Source: Portibacter marinus
Lineage (GTDB): Bacteria > Bacteroidota > Bacteroidia > Chitinophagales > Saprospiraceae
NCBI RefSeq assembly: GCF_021533195.1
Contig: NZ_JAJNKB010000003.1
Location: 186,001-250,000, forward strand
Reading direction: 5' to 3'
DNA length: 64,000 nt
A program made the position numbers and the translations under genes. The notes beneath the pieces are model-generated. The model was not told the origin of the DNA and made no database searches. It was given only the letters and a program-made list of their open reading frames with translations. Below are positions 16,698-27,018 of this stretch, piece after piece (the stretch's first letter is position 1; each line of letters begins with the position of its first letter).

Positions 16698-19600
16698 TTA
16701 GGCGCGTCCTTCAATCATCAAAGCACCTATTCCCGCTTCCCATAAAGCTTTATTGATATCCGGCAATTCCTTGTTAATGATCTCGTCAGCAGAAGCCTTG
16801 AGTTCTTTCCATTTGGTATTCAACTCTTCAACCCTGTCTTTTGATGGTTGGGTTACCCTGGGCAAATCACTCTCTGTTGAATTGATAGCATATAAATAGT
16901 TAGCTGTGAATTTATTGGGGAAGTTTTCGACATCATCATAAGCCTTAGATTTTCTTTGGACCATATCCTCATCCCATGATTTCATTCTTTTAATAATTTC
17001 CTTGACCTTATTTCGAAGTTCCTGATTTGACTCATTATCAGGTAATTTTTTTACAATTTGTTCCAAGGTCTTTCTTGACTCATCCATCCTGCTCACCATC
17101 AAGTGCATTTCGGTCAATTTCTGTTCCGCTTTTTTCATGAATTCATCATATTCTTTGTATTGCTCCATTGTCGTTGGATAAAGAGGGTTTGGAGTCAATG
17201 TTATCTCACTACTATCCTTCCATTCACCAGCCTGGACCGTTACTTTATATTGACCAGGAGACACCTTATGGCCTCTAAAAGAACCTTCAATGTAAACATC
17301 TTCCACGCCCGGCATGGTGCCATATCTTAAATCCCAAACATGTCTGTTCAACCCTTTCTCATTTCCTATGACCGGCTCTGCTGAGGGACCACCATCCCAA
17401 GATTTAAAATCTTCGTCCTTCTCAGAGTCCAGTACTCTTATTACCTCATTATTCATGTCTGTAATCGTCATTACTACTTTAACAGAATCAGCTAATTCAG
17501 GCAAATGATAATAAATAACCGCTCCCCCTGCTGGATTAACCCCCTCTAAAGGATCTGTTCCATCAATCTTTTCTCCTGAGCGATCCAATTCACTCCTTCC
17601 ATCTGTCATGACCACAGGAGCTGGTTCATAAACATGAACATCCTCACTTTCAGGTTTCTCCTGACGCAGTAGTTCCACATCGTCTAATATCCAAAATGAT
17701 CTCCCAGATGTAGCTACGATAAGGTCATCATGAGCCACTTTCAAATCCAGAATGGGTGTCTTAGGAAGATTAAGTTGCAAAGTTTCCCACTCCTTTCCGC
17801 CATTATAACTGACAAATACACCAGTCTCCGTGCCAGCAAATAAAAGTTCAGGGTCTTCTGTATCCTGTCTGATGACACGGGTATAAGATCCGTCTGGAAT
17901 ATTTCCGGTGATATTCGTCCATGACATACCGTAGTCTGTTGTTTTCCAAAGAGAAGGCTTCTTGTCGTCAAACTTATATCTGGTTGTGGCAATAAATGCA
18001 GTACCCGCACTATGTGGTGACAAATCAATGGCATTCACCAAAGATTCCTGAAGACCCTTAGGCGTTACATTGGTCCAGGTTTCTCCGCCATTTCTGGTCA
18101 CCTGAACATAGCCATCATCCGTACCAGCCCAAATTTCACCTTTATTGTGTGGAGACTCCGCCAGATAAGCGATGGTTCCATAGTTCTCAGCTCCCACAGC
18201 TTCATTGGTATAAGGGCCGCCGCCATTGCCTTGTTTGCTATCATCATTTCGACTCAAATCGGGAGATACTTCCTCCCAGGTTTGTCCCTGATCTCTGGTT
18301 CTTAATACCAACTGAGCTGCATGATAAAATGTGCCTGGTTCATGCTTTGACCAAATGATGGGGGCATTCCAATTAAAACGGTATTTCATATCCCGGGCTT
18401 CACGACCCAAATACTGTATCGGTGCAGCCATAATGTTGGTACCCGCATTAGCCCGATTGTCATATATTTCAATGGTTCCAAGGTAGCTTCCCCCCATGAC
18501 CAATCTTGGATCATCAGGATCAAAAGCTAAGAATGCGCTTTCTCCTCCAGCGGACGCATCCCAACTTCTGAAACCAATCGTCGATGACTCAAATTCGCGA
18601 TGAGCTATAGAAACCGAAGAATTGTCTTGTTGTCCGCCGTATATTCTATACGGGAACTGATTATCTGTATTAATCCTGTAAAATTGGGCAGTCGGCATAT
18701 TGGATTGGGTCGACCAGGTTTTACCTCCATTAAAGCTAATGGCAGCTCCACCATCATTTGAAATGCAAAGGTTCTTTGAATTGTCCGGATTGATCCATAA
18801 ATCATGATAATCCCCATGGGTGCCTGTAATTCTGGTCCATGACTTGCCTCCATCAATGGATTTAAGCGCAGGTGCACTCAGGACATAAACCGTGTTTTCA
18901 TCGTTTGGATCCGCAAAAACTTCAATGTAGTACCAGGCGCGCTGCGTCAATCGATTGTCTCCGGATACCATGGACCAAGATTCTCCAGCGTCTTCAGATA
19001 CAAATAATCCCCCTTTATCCTGATTGCTGTCACTTTCTACCAGACAGTAAACTTTGGAGGGATTAGCAGCACTAACACTTATCGCCATTTTTCCTTTTTC
19101 TTCAGGTAAACCATCTTCAATTTTAAACCAGGTTTCTCCTGCGTCGGTGGACTTGTAAACTCCGCTGCCAGGTCCTCCACTTATCACTTTCCAGGGTAAT
19201 CTTTGATGATGCCACATGGTTGCATATAAAATATTTGGATTAGTGGGATCCATAGCCAGTTCAGAACAACCAGTCAAGTCGTTGACATATAATACATTCT
19301 TCCACGTTTGACCACCATCCGTTGATTTATAAATACCTCTCTCTTCAGAACCACTGTGAAGTGCACCTTGAGCAGCAATGTATACGATGTCAGGATTGTC
19401 AGGATGTATCCTTACTCTGGCAATGTGCTGGGTTTTCTCTAATCCCAAATGCTTCCATGATTTACCTGCATCAGTAGATTTATAAACTCCATCTCCATGC
19501 GATGTCATAACACCTCTGGGTGCATGTTCACCCATCCCTACATATACAATATTGGGATCTGAATCCGCAACTGCCACAGCACCTACTGAACCTAGTTGAA

Positions 19601-19901
19601 AGTATCCATCTGAAACATTATGCCAGTGCATCCCTGCATCCTCCGTCTTCCATAATCCTCCTCCCGTCGTTCCCATGTAGTAGGTAAGCGGATCTCCTGG
19701 GACTCCACAACTACCTACACTTCGTCCTCCTCTAAATGGACCAATAGAACGATACTTAACTGGAGCATAATAACTTTCCGCAGAAGATTCGTTGTCTTTT
19801 GTTTCATTTTGGGCTTTTGAACAAAAAGGCCACAACAATAAAATCAAAAAAGAAAGCAATAGGTGTTTCAAAATTTGGCAAGAATATTTGCACGCACTCA
19901 T
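16698..19901 (-). CDS. Large secreted BNR/sortilin-like beta-propeller protein (paralogue 2)
   Basis: The 1067-residue product has a signal peptide ending in PFCSKAQ and the same organisation as the 7838-10981 protein. The opening [16 protein letters not shown] compares with [16 protein letters not shown], and many phrases are shared, such as [19 protein letters not shown] and [20 protein letters not shown]. Repeated Asp-box-like motifs ([22 protein letters not shown]) suggest ten or more propeller blades. The C-terminal region again has a sandwich with [11 protein letters not shown] and a helical tail. By eye the two are roughly 50-60% identical over the propeller. Despite frequent database labels, hydrolase activity is unproven. 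Confidence 0.75.
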   Translation of the reverse strand: MSACKYSCQILKHLLLSFLILLLWPFCSKAQNETKDNESSAESYYAPVKYRSIGPFRGGRSVGSCGVPGDPLTYYMGTTGGGLWKTEDAGMHWHNVSDGYFQLGSVGAVAVADSDPNIVYVGMGEHAPRGVMTSHGDGVYKSTDAGKSWKHLGLEKTQHIARVRIHPDNPDIVYIAAQGALHSGSEERGIYKSTDGGQTWKNVLYVNDLTGCSELAMDPTNPNILYATMWHHQRLPWKVISGGPGSGVYKSTDAGETWFKIEDGLPEEKGKMAISVSAANPSKVYCLVESDSNQDKGGLFVSEDAGESWSMVSGDNRLTQRAWYYIEVFADPNDENTVYVLSAPALKSIDGGKSWTRITGTHGDYHDLWINPDNSKNLCISNDGGAAISFNGGKTWSTQSNMPTAQFYRINTDNQFPYRIYGGQQDNSSVSIAHREFESSTIGFRSWDASAGGESAFLAFDPDDPRLVMGGSYLGTIEIYDNRANAGTNIMAAPIQYLGREARDMKYRFNWNAPIIWSKHEPGTFYHAAQLVLRTRDQGQTWEEVSPDLSRNDDSKQGNGGGPYTNEAVGAENYGTIAYLAESPHNKGEIWAGTDDGYVQVTRNGGETWTNVTPKGLQESLVNAIDLSPHSAGTAFIATTRYKFDDKKPSLWKTTDYGMSWTNITGNIPDGSYTRVIRQDTEDPELLFAGTETGVFVSYNGGKEWETLQLNLPKTPILDLKVAHDDLIVATSGRSFWILDDVELLRQEKPESEDVHVYEPAPVVMTDGRSELDRSGEKIDGTDPLEGVNPAGGAVIYYHLPELADSVKVVMTITDMNNEVIRVLDSEKDEDFKSWDGGPSAEPVIGNEKGLNRHVWDLRYGTMPGVEDVYIEGSFRGHKVSPGQYKVTVQAGEWKDSSEITLTPNPLYPTTMEQYKEYDEFMKKAEQKLTEMHLMVSRMDESRKTLEQIVKKLPDNESNQELRNKVKEIIKRMKSWDEDMVQRKSKAYDDVENFPNKFTANYLYAINSTESDLPRVTQPSKDRVEELNTKWKELKASADEIINKELPDINKALWEAGIGALMIEGRA

Positions 19902-20005
19902 ATAGGTTGTTTTTTGTCAAATATAACAAATCAAATACTTTGACAGCATCCAACAATTCTGGAAATTTAATGTTATCTTAAGTAGTTGAATAAAAATAAA
20001 TTACA

Positions 20006-21109
20006 ATGAAAAAAATTATACTTTCTTCGTTCTTCGCTTTATGCTTCTTAATCGCTTATTCCACAGATATCAATTGGAAGGAGGGTTTCGTCACTGGTAA
20101 TCCCGAAATTAAATCTATGAGCAGTATTGTGTTTGGTCCCGATCATATTTTGTTTATCGGCGACGCCATGTCAGCACAAGTGGTGGCTATAGACCTAACT
20201 GATCACGTTGCTGAGATGGCCGGAAGTTTTGAAGAAATTGAAAATGTAGATGAGCTTTTAGCTACCAAACTAGGTACAACTAAAGATCAATTTGAAATTA
20301 CAGATATGGCTGTGCACTCTAAAAGCAAGCATATTTTTCTGACTGTACAGCACGGTAATGGTCAATCTATGCTCTTTAAAGTTAATGGTGGGATGCTTGA
20401 TTGGATCGATCTGACTGATGTTAGTTTTTCTAAGATGAATATTGCAGAACCGGTCGCTGAAGATGCTATGGACAGGAGAGAGCGACCGTTGAGAAAGTGG
20501 GCTATTTCAGACATTGCTTACGACAATGGAAAAGTACTGCTTACAGGACTAAGCAATAAAGAATTTGGGTCAACTTTCAGGTCCATGGACTTTCCGTTCA
20601 AAGATGAACAGTCTTTCGGATCTCTGGAAATTTACCATGCAGCTCATGGGCAGTATGAAACCAATTCGCCAGTGAAAGCTTTTACCACTGTTCAACTTCA
20701 AGGTGAACCACATGTTATTGCCAGCTACACTTGTACTCCTCTTGTTATATTTCCAATGTCAGATCTAAAAACCGGAAATCACACTAAAGGGCGCACCATT
20801 GCTGAGTTGGGCAACTGGAATACACCTTTGGATATCATCGAATTAGAAAGTGAGGGAGAGCGGTATATTTTAATTGCCAATTCTTCCAGAGCGTTGATGA
20901 AAATAAGTGTTGCAGATATTGAAGCGTTTGATGAATCTCTAACCACCCCGGTTGAGGAACGATCTGCCACTGCTGGAGTAGACTTTATAGCATTGCCTTT
21001 TGTCAATGTTTTACAGTTAGATCGCTATGAGGACAATACTTTCGTGATGCTTCAAAGAACTTCCGAAGGTGATTTGGTGCTTAAACAAGGAGCAAGTCGT
21101 TGGTTGTAG
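20006..21109 (+). CDS. Hypothetical secreted protein, possible beta-propeller
   Basis: The 367-residue product starts with a signal peptide (MKKIILSSFFALCFLIAYST). The mature part alternates short strands with turn motifs such as SSIVFGPDHILFIGDAMSAQ and HVIASYTCTPLVIFPMSDL, resembling a six- or seven-bladed propeller without metal motifs I can name. The C-terminus ends GDLVLKQGASRWL. Its stop overlaps the 21100 gene by ten bases, so the two are probably co-translated and act together outside the inner membrane. The family is not recognised. Confidence 0.6.
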   Translation: MKKIILSSFFALCFLIAYSTDINWKEGFVTGNPEIKSMSSIVFGPDHILFIGDAMSAQVVAIDLTDHVAEMAGSFEEIENVDELLATKLGTTKDQFEITDMAVHSKSKHIFLTVQHGNGQSMLFKVNGGMLDWIDLTDVSFSKMNIAEPVAEDAMDRRERPLRKWAISDIAYDNGKVLLTGLSNKEFGSTFRSMDFPFKDEQSFGSLEIYHAAHGQYETNSPVKAFTTVQLQGEPHVIASYTCTPLVIFPMSDLKTGNHTKGRTIAELGNWNTPLDIIELESEGERYILIANSSRALMKISVADIEAFDESLTTPVEERSATAGVDFIALPFVNVLQLDRYEDNTFVMLQRTSEGDLVLKQGASRWL

Positions 21110-22119
21110 GATTAAAAACACAACTATTCATTATCATAATGATTGGCCATTTGGCAATAAGTGGCCAACAGATTATAGATATTGCTGATGATGTAGTATC
21201 CTGTCAATGCGAGCCAAACCTGACCGATCTTTTTATCTATCAAGGTTCGAGCCCTTCAGATGGGCTTGAGGTTATTGGTAATTATAAACGAGATTCATCT
21301 ACCATCACATTTAAGCCATTGATTCCTTTTATGAAAAATGGTTTCTATACAGCAGTTTGTGGTGAAGCCGTCAAAACATGGTCAGTTTCCTTTCCAGATG
21401 ACTATATAATAGGCGAAGTCCAGGCGATTTATCCCTCAACTTCAGATATCCCTTCCAATATTTTGAAGTTCAATGTCCATTTTTCTAAACCAATGATGGA
21501 GATTGCTTACGAGTGGATTTCCATTATTGATGAAAAAGGTGAAGAGGTTGAACGCGCCATTCTCGATGAAATTCCTGAATTGTGGAATGAAGATCGAACT
21601 CAACTCAGCCTTTGGATTGAACCCGGAAGGACAAAGCGTGGGTTGGGACCGAATGAGAAGCTCGGGCCGGTTTTTCAGCCTGGCCAGAACTACATCTTAA
21701 GGGTATCAGGTGAAATTAGAGACCGGGAAGGGATAAAACTTGCTACAAATTATGACAAAGAATTTAAAGTCATAACAGCTGATAGGCAAAGCCCTGACTT
21801 TGAAAAATGGAGTGTAGAATCAACGAAGGTCAATGGTAAAGTTGGACTGAAAATCATTTTCGATGAAGTCATGGATGTTGCCTCTACACTCGACGCATTT
21901 TCCGTGCAAGGAATAAAAGGTTTTTGGTCCATTCAAGATGGTGAGAGAGCGATCTTATTTGAGCCGGAAGTGAGTTTAAGCCCTGGTCAATATAAAATTG
22001 AGGTCAATCCATTAATCGAAGATATTGCTGGCAATAATCTGGAACGCCCTTTTGACAGAGATCTCACTCAAAATCTTGAAACAAGAGGATCGTTTGTTCT
22101 CACTTTAGTAGTTCATTGA
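21100..22119 (+). CDS. Secreted protein with Ig-like (SbsA/Big-type) domains
   Basis: The 339-residue product has a hydrophobic N-terminal segment (LFIIIMIGHLAISGQ). It then shows strands consistent with two bacterial Ig-like domains of the SbsA type, for example NILKFNVHFSKPMMEIAYEW and VGLKIIFDEVMDVAST, with ends such as GQYKIEVNPLIEDIAGNNL. This fold is common in surface and secreted proteins. The frame begins with TTG at 21100, overlapping the previous gene. An ATG at 21139 is possible but would shorten the signal peptide. No enzymatic motif is seen; a structural or binding partner role for the upstream protein is inferred. Confidence 0.6.
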   Translation: MVVGLKTQLFIIIMIGHLAISGQQIIDIADDVVSCQCEPNLTDLFIYQGSSPSDGLEVIGNYKRDSSTITFKPLIPFMKNGFYTAVCGEAVKTWSVSFPDDYIIGEVQAIYPSTSDIPSNILKFNVHFSKPMMEIAYEWISIIDEKGEEVERAILDEIPELWNEDRTQLSLWIEPGRTKRGLGPNEKLGPVFQPGQNYILRVSGEIRDREGIKLATNYDKEFKVITADRQSPDFEKWSVESTKVNGKVGLKIIFDEVMDVASTLDAFSVQGIKGFWSIQDGERAILFEPEVSLSPGQYKIEVNPLIEDIAGNNLERPFDRDLTQNLETRGSFVLTLVVH

Positions 22120-22231
22120 GATAAATAAATGAGGCTGACTATGAATAGAACTTTAAACGTTGGGCTTAACCAATCATCTTCTTACTACAGCTCCTTTTAT
22201 GCTGAGAGACATTAACTTAGATCATTAATTT

Positions 22232-23338
22232 CTATTCTACCTTAATCACTTTTTGCAACTTGTTCCCTTTTTCAGTGGACACGATTAGAAAATAAATGCC
22301 TGCATCCAAGTCTGGGGTTGAGATGTGATATTGGTACAATCCGTTGACTTCGCTTGAAAAAACAGAGTGACCATTGACGTCAAGCAAATTGAATTCTTTT
22401 AATTTATTTACTGAAGTCACTTGGATCATTTCATTGAAAGGATTTGGTGAAACCAGTATCTCGGTATCAAAGACTTGATGGCTCACTGAAGAAGTTTCCG
22501 CCATTGATTGCCATCTTACTTCTCCCAATAACTCAGAATCATTGACTCTCAGACCCCATACTTGAAGGACTGGATCTGCAAATCCTTTAGCAAACCATTT
22601 ATATTCTATTTCATTGCTGGTGGTCACAATTCGAACCGTGTCATAGTATGTAGTATCTGAGTTGAAGATCAGTGTCTTCATTTTTAATACTTCATTATAT
22701 GAACCCGCAGGCGTTTTTAAACTTCCGTAGCCATCCACATGATTGATCCTTCTACGATTCCGACTGAAACTTACATCCAATCCAATCAAGCCTAGATCGA
22801 GTTCTAATCTGCTTGTTGAACTATCCTTTGAGTTGTATGTAAATGGAAACTGATATATGGTATCCGGGTTGATAAATTCAATCCCTATGGGAACCAAGGT
22901 ACCATTGAAATCTACTGAAACCCCAAGCATGGTCTCTGAGTACTGTTCCTTTGATTGCAGAAAATGTCTTACAATATTCTCAGTTCTAAAACCTTCTATT
23001 CCGAGACTATCAGAGGCTTTCACAGCGATGTTGGTCACATCATTGAACCTCTCCTGGCAATTAAAAAAAATAAAATTAGCCAGGCAATAGGCTGATCTGT
23101 AACCGGATTCATTAGGATCTACAAAACGAACACTATCAAATCTTTGAGAGACCAAATCAGCGTAATCCCATTCGACATTCTCACCTGTAAGTTCAAAATC
23201 CGTTTCAGGATCAACAATGTTATTTACCTGAAACTCTATCAAATCACCAATCTGCACATGGAGTTCCGAAGTGTAAGTCAATTGACCAACCATAACATTG
23301 ACATAAACCAGCGCAAGTAATGCAATTAAGTTTCTCAT
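22232..23338 (-). CDS. T9SS type A sorting-domain protein
   Basis: The 368-residue product has a signal peptide (MRNLIALLALVYVNVMVGQ). Its C-terminal domain of about 80 residues reads VSPNPFNEMIQV, then FNLLDVNGHSVFSS, then LDAGIYFLIVSTEKGNKLQK. That is the type A sorting signal of the type IX secretion system, so the protein is probably carried over the outer membrane and anchored or released. The central domain (about 20-290) is beta-rich and I do not recognise it. It is a stand-alone gene. Confidence 0.8.
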   Translation of the reverse strand: MRNLIALLALVYVNVMVGQLTYTSELHVQIGDLIEFQVNNIVDPETDFELTGENVEWDYADLVSQRFDSVRFVDPNESGYRSAYCLANFIFFNCQERFNDVTNIAVKASDSLGIEGFRTENIVRHFLQSKEQYSETMLGVSVDFNGTLVPIGIEFINPDTIYQFPFTYNSKDSSTSRLELDLGLIGLDVSFSRNRRRINHVDGYGSLKTPAGSYNEVLKMKTLIFNSDTTYYDTVRIVTTSNEIEYKWFAKGFADPVLQVWGLRVNDSELLGEVRWQSMAETSSVSHQVFDTEILVSPNPFNEMIQVTSVNKLKEFNLLDVNGHSVFSSEVNGLYQYHISTPDLDAGIYFLIVSTEKGNKLQKVIKVE

Positions 23339-23486
23339 ACTGTAATATTAGAAAAAACTCGAGATACCACAGATATACATACTCTACTTTTCTGATATTA
23401 GTTGTGATCACTACACTTGGTGTAACATTCGCAATCGAACATTCCTGTACCTTTTCGAGTATACTTTACGATCAAAGCTAAAAAAT

Positions 23487-24038
23487 ATGAAAGCAATAGA
23501 TTTTAAATTTAAGAACGTCTTACCGCTATTCGTTCTCGCTGTTGGAGCACTATTTGCCTCCTGCGATAATGCAACAGATAACACAGAAAATGATATAATC
23601 GAAGACGTAAAAGTAGATAGAAAAGAAGAAAAGGCAATTATAAACTCCACCAACACGCTGGAGATATCAACTACTGATAGAGCTGTCTACAATGTAACAG
23701 ATGTAGACAGACAGCCCATTTTTGGATTAGAGTGTCCAGTCAAAGAAGATCCTCTAGCATGCTCGAATGAAGAGATTCTAAAATTTGTAAAAGAAAATAC
23801 GGAAGTGCCGAAGGGTGCCAGAAACCAGAAAGGATTCGAGCAGGTCATTGTAGTCATCGAGAAGGATGGAACACTTTCAGACATGAAGTATGTTTCTAGT
23901 AGTAAAGTGAAAAAATGCGAAGGCTGCCAGAAAGCAGCTGTAGATGTAGTTGGAAAAATGAAAAACTGGACTCCTGGAATAAAGGACGGTGAACCGGTTG
24001 CGGTTCAAATCACCATTCCAGTACGATTTGAAAGTTAA
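23487..24038 (+). CDS. Lipoprotein with TonB C-terminal-like domain
   Basis: The 183-residue product has a lipoprotein signal (VLAVGALFASCDNATD), a charged linker of about 45 residues and a C-terminal TonB_C-like domain. The domain shows EEILKFVKENTEVPKGA, then FEQVIVVIEKDGTLSDMKYV and KMKNWTPGIKDGEPVAVQIT, the phrase order of energy-transducer and M56-peptidase-associated TonB domains in Bacteroidota. There is no N-terminal inner-membrane helix of the classic TonB type. It may bind TonB-box-like peptides or peptidoglycan without energising a receptor. Two extra cysteine pairs (ECP, CEGC) are present. A strong terminator follows. Confidence 0.75.
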   Translation: MKAIDFKFKNVLPLFVLAVGALFASCDNATDNTENDIIEDVKVDRKEEKAIINSTNTLEISTTDRAVYNVTDVDRQPIFGLECPVKEDPLACSNEEILKFVKENTEVPKGARNQKGFEQVIVVIEKDGTLSDMKYVSSSKVKKCEGCQKAAVDVVGKMKNWTPGIKDGEPVAVQITIPVRFES

Positions 24039-24060
24039 TTCGGATTATTATATAATCAAG

Positions 24061-24092
24061 AAGGCTGTCTCGATTGAGACAGCCTTTTTTTT
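24061..24092 (+). terminator. Rho-independent terminator, possibly bidirectional
   Basis: A perfect 11-bp stem (AAGGCTGTCTC at 24061-24071 and GAGACAGCCTT at 24076-24086) encloses a GATT loop and is followed by a run of T. It lies just after the TonB-like lipoprotein gene and next to the 3' end of the convergent gene at 24091-24450, so it probably serves the plus strand mainly. Confidence 0.9.
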
Positions 24093-24450
24093 ATTGAATA
24101 ATCAAAATCAAATCGTCAGCAGCTGTATTTCCTGCCGCATCAGTAGCTTGAACATTCACTGAAATTTCAGCACCACTTGGCGCTTCAGTTGGAGTAAAAA
24201 CATTAAATATCTCCGTGTGTCTATCAGGTGCTTCAAAAGTAGTTATGGCTGGTATGCCTGAATTCTCGCCACCGATCACTATTCGATCCAATGCGTCATT
24301 ATCAGTTACCTCTACTTGAACAGAAATTTGTTCGCCAGCAGCAACCTGTGTATTGTTAGCAGGAGTTACAAACCTTATCTCTGGATTCTCTCTATCTCCA
24401 CAGGAAATTAAGAATAGTCCACTCAATACTAGAATTGTCAAATACTTCAT
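24091..24450 (-). CDS. Small lipoprotein with one Ig/cadherin-like domain
   Basis: The 119-residue product has a lipobox (LSGLFLISCGDRENPE) and one Ig-like domain with the text PEIRFVTPANNTQVAAGEQI, then VEVTDNDALDRIVI and VNVQATDAAGNTAADDLILI. That phrase pattern (T-D-N-D-A and A-T-D-A-A-G-N) is typical of Big_9/cadherin-like modules in Bacteroidota lipoproteins. It probably sits in the outer or inner membrane leaflet facing the periplasm. The gene is monocistronic and convergent with the TonB-like gene. Confidence 0.75.
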   Translation of the reverse strand: MKYLTILVLSGLFLISCGDRENPEIRFVTPANNTQVAAGEQISVQVEVTDNDALDRIVIGGENSGIPAITTFEAPDRHTEIFNVFTPTEAPSGAEISVNVQATDAAGNTAADDLILIIQ

Positions 24451-24576
24451 TTATTAAATTTTATGTTGCAAAGATTGTGGTCATCGATCATACTAACGAA
24501 GAATAATTCCACTTTGCTATAATAAATCGAGAAAACATACAAATTGTTTTGTAAGTCGATTTGTCAACCATCAAGA

Positions 24577-25437
24577 TTATCGGTCACTATCCATTTGTAG
24601 ATCCTTTACACGAAAATCTACATCCAGGGAAGGTTCGCACTCAATGGGTTCATATTCCAGCACTTCTATTTCTGTTCTTCTGTTTCTTTGATGCTGTTCC
24701 TCGGTACATTCTACTCCGTCGCTGCATTCATTAAGGAGCCTGGTTTCCCCATACCCTTTAGGAATGATTCGATCTGCAGAGATACCCTGAGAAACGAGGT
24801 ATTCATAACACGATTCAGCTCTTCGTTGGCTAAGTTCCAGATTATATTCATTGCTAGCTCGGGAATCGGTATGACTTGACAATTCAATTTTTATAGACTT
24901 ATTTCTTTTCATGATTTTAGCCAACTCGTCCAACTCATCTTTTCCTCTAGGTCGTAGATGGGATTCATCCAGATCGTAATACACATTCTCTAGTTCATAG
25001 ACTGAACCAAGCTTTAGAGGAGTCAATGCAAGGTAGACATCAAAATATGCAATGGGTTTGTCTTCCCCACCCATGGCTATGAAGATATACTCATCCGCTC
25101 CAAAACTGCAAAGCACTTCATCACCTTCATTACATTCATAAATACTGATTCCTCCTTTTAGAAAGCCTTCTTTGCAAGTTCGTATTTCATATTCTACTTG
25201 AGGGTCTATTTCAAAAGTCACTTCCCCATCAGTGGTCGTCTTGGTCTCCAAAAGATCGTTAGAGACTGGATCAAATAGGTAAACATCTACGTCGTTCACC
25301 AGTGAATCGCCGCTGTCGATGTAGGTCTTTATGGTCAATGAATATTGTTCACTTCCCCTAATGACAGATGGTGTTCCCTCCTGTGCTTGCAATAGCATGC
25401 TACAGGTCACAAATATTAAACATAAAATTTGCTTCAT
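24577..25437 (-). CDS. OmpA-family protein
   Basis: The product (about 286 residues) has a signal peptide (MKQILCLIFVTCSMLLQAQ). An N-terminal beta domain follows, with a carboxypeptidase-regulatory-like stretch reading DVDVYLFDPVSNDLLETKTT. The C-terminal OmpA domain binds peptidoglycan: IELSSHTDSRASNEYNLELS, then RRAESCYEYLVSQGI and RIIPKGYGETRLLNEC. Asp and Arg of the diaminopimelate-binding site are present. I set the start at 25437 rather than 25488, because the longer form would place 17 polar residues before the signal peptide. It likely links the outer membrane or a surface complex to the cell wall. Confidence 0.85.
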   Translation of the reverse strand: MKQILCLIFVTCSMLLQAQEGTPSVIRGSEQYSLTIKTYIDSGDSLVNDVDVYLFDPVSNDLLETKTTTDGEVTFEIDPQVEYEIRTCKEGFLKGGISIYECNEGDEVLCSFGADEYIFIAMGGEDKPIAYFDVYLALTPLKLGSVYELENVYYDLDESHLRPRGKDELDELAKIMKRNKSIKIELSSHTDSRASNEYNLELSQRRAESCYEYLVSQGISADRIIPKGYGETRLLNECSDGVECTEEQHQRNRRTEIEVLEYEPIECEPSLDVDFRVKDLQMDSDR

Positions 25438-25536
25438 CATTTTTATTTCTGTTACTACCTGCAAGTTCATATTGTTCATTAAATTCACAAGCGAACAATC
25501 GTTCTGGAATAGGATTAAATAATAAAATAACTAAAC

Positions 25537-25863
25537 ATGGAGTGGATTTTAAACATCATCATTACTGCGGCAGCTTTCTTTATCGGAGCCAAGTTACTTC
25601 CTGGTGTCACTATAAGCGACATTCTTCAGGCAGTGGTTGTCGCACTGGTCGTAGCTGTTCTTGACTTTACTTTGGGTAACTTTTTGAGAATTGTATCTCT
25701 TGGTTTGTTGACACTAAGTATTTTTAACTGGTTACTGAATGCCATCCTTATTCTGGTAGCCGATTGGTTTTTACCAAAATTCAAGGTTAAGAACTTTTGG
25801 TGGGCTTTGGGTCTGGCAGCTGTAGTATCACTTACAAGTGCTCTAATCGACAAAATATTTTGA
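25537..25863 (+). CDS. Phage-holin superfamily IV (YvlD-like) membrane protein
   Basis: The 108-residue product has four closely packed hydrophobic segments (ILNIIITAAAFFIGAKLLPG, then ILQAVVVALVVAVLDFTLG, then LGLLTLSIFNWLLNAILILV, then WWALGLAAVVSLTSALI). This pattern is the mycobacterial four-TM holin-like family, common and chromosomal in Bacteroidota. No lysin or phage gene is near, so a lysis role is unlikely; envelope stress functions are reported for relatives. It is divergent from the OmpA gene. Confidence 0.8.
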   Translation: MEWILNIIITAAAFFIGAKLLPGVTISDILQAVVVALVVAVLDFTLGNFLRIVSLGLLTLSIFNWLLNAILILVADWFLPKFKVKNFWWALGLAAVVSLTSALIDKIF

Positions 25864-25869
25864 TACAGA

Positions 25870-27018
25870 TTACTTTAATCTAAAGTGATAGGTCTTCCCG
25901 ATGTCATCGCCTTTGATTTGAGAACCTATACTTTGACGCTTGCGGTCCGGACCCAAAGAATACACGACAAGAATCCTTGAATTAGAATCAGTACATTGAT
26001 CTGTAATCCAATATCGGGAATTCCAGGGATCAATAAAAAAGGTAGCCCGTTCTTCTTCTAAGCCTTGTTGTGTTAGGCTGGCAAAATAGCCTGTATCAAA
26101 TCTATCATAGATATCGTATAAATTGACAGCAGTATAGACTCGTCTGTGAAAACCACACTGCAAGCGCGGTAGTCCGTACTCTCCTGATACTAAAAACATG
26201 AAGTCCTTGTGTAGTTGTTCCACTTCAGTTTGTGCCGCATCGATATACTGTTGAGAATCGTTTTTTATAAACTGAGACAAAAGTACATTCCCAGCACCAA
26301 AAGCAATAACTATAATACTGCTTACTGTGTTAATGAGGTACGCCTGGTAGGGCTTAAACACTTTGGCATCTTGTTTCTTGAGTGTGCTCAATGCTGTAAA
26401 GAGAAAACACAGTCCCAACATAAATTCAACGATCTCTCCAGAATAGCGGATCGGATAAGTCAAATACAAAATATAGGTAGCAGCAAATGCTCCCAGTAAG
26501 TTGATATCAGGTAAAATGATATTCCACTTTGTGAACAACTTTTGCGCTGATGGTATGCTATTCAACAATGGTAAAAAAACTCCATAACCCAAAATAATAA
26601 TCGAAAGAATAATCTTTCTGAAATTAGTGTCAATGATATTGTGAAAATTTAGCTCTTGCTGATAATTCTCTGCCAAAAAATAACTGGGTGGTCGGTAACC
26701 CAAAAGCCTTTGACCCCATGAAATTTCTTCCATTGCGAAAACAAGACAAAAAAGTGACAACCCGGCCAAAAACCAATAAGCTTTAAATCCAGAAGTAGTC
26801 CGATTGATTGTAGCGATGGCAAATAAAATACAGGCAAATATAAAAGACCAGAAAGTAGACCACTCTAACACTCCATCCTCTTGCAAAAGTCGAAAGTAGT
26901 ACTCAAAATTGAATTCAAAAAGGTAAAAGGCAACCGGTATTACAGCGGATACCAGTAAAAAATTAATAATGAAAACTTTAAGATTAAATTGACTTGAAAA
27001 CATATTACTTACCCACAT
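25870..27018 (-). CDS. Polytopic membrane protein with EEISWGQR motif
   Basis: The 382-residue product has about seven hydrophobic segments in the first 270 residues and a soluble C-terminal domain of about 110 residues. A conserved-looking phrase, FAMEEISWGQRLLGYRPP, lies between helices, and LNFHNIIDTNF follows soon after. I have an impression of similar proteins elsewhere in Bacteroidota but cannot name the family. The two adjacent glutamates and the histidine suggest a possible active or metal site facing the membrane surface, which is inference. The start could also be the ATG at 27003. It is convergent with the holin-like gene. Confidence 0.55.
   Translation of the reverse strand: MWVSNMFSSQFNLKVFIINFLLVSAVIPVAFYLFEFNFEYYFRLLQEDGVLEWSTFWSFIFACILFAIATINRTTSGFKAYWFLAGLSLFCLVFAMEEISWGQRLLGYRPPSYFLAENYQQELNFHNIIDTNFRKIILSIIILGYGVFLPLLNSIPSAQKLFTKWNIILPDINLLGAFAATYILYLTYPIRYSGEIVEFMLGLCFLFTALSTLKKQDAKVFKPYQAYLINTVSSIIVIAFGAGNVLLSQFIKNDSQQYIDAAQTEVEQLHKDFMFLVSGEYGLPRLQCGFHRRVYTAVNLYDIYDRFDTGYFASLTQQGLEEERATFFIDPWNSRYWITDQCTDSNSRILVVYSLGPDRKRQSIGSQIKGDDIGKTYHFRLK

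Noticed and set aside
25537-25863. Holin-like gene as a sign of a prophage.
   Set aside because: No other phage gene is near, and this four-helix family is chromosomal and common in the phylum.
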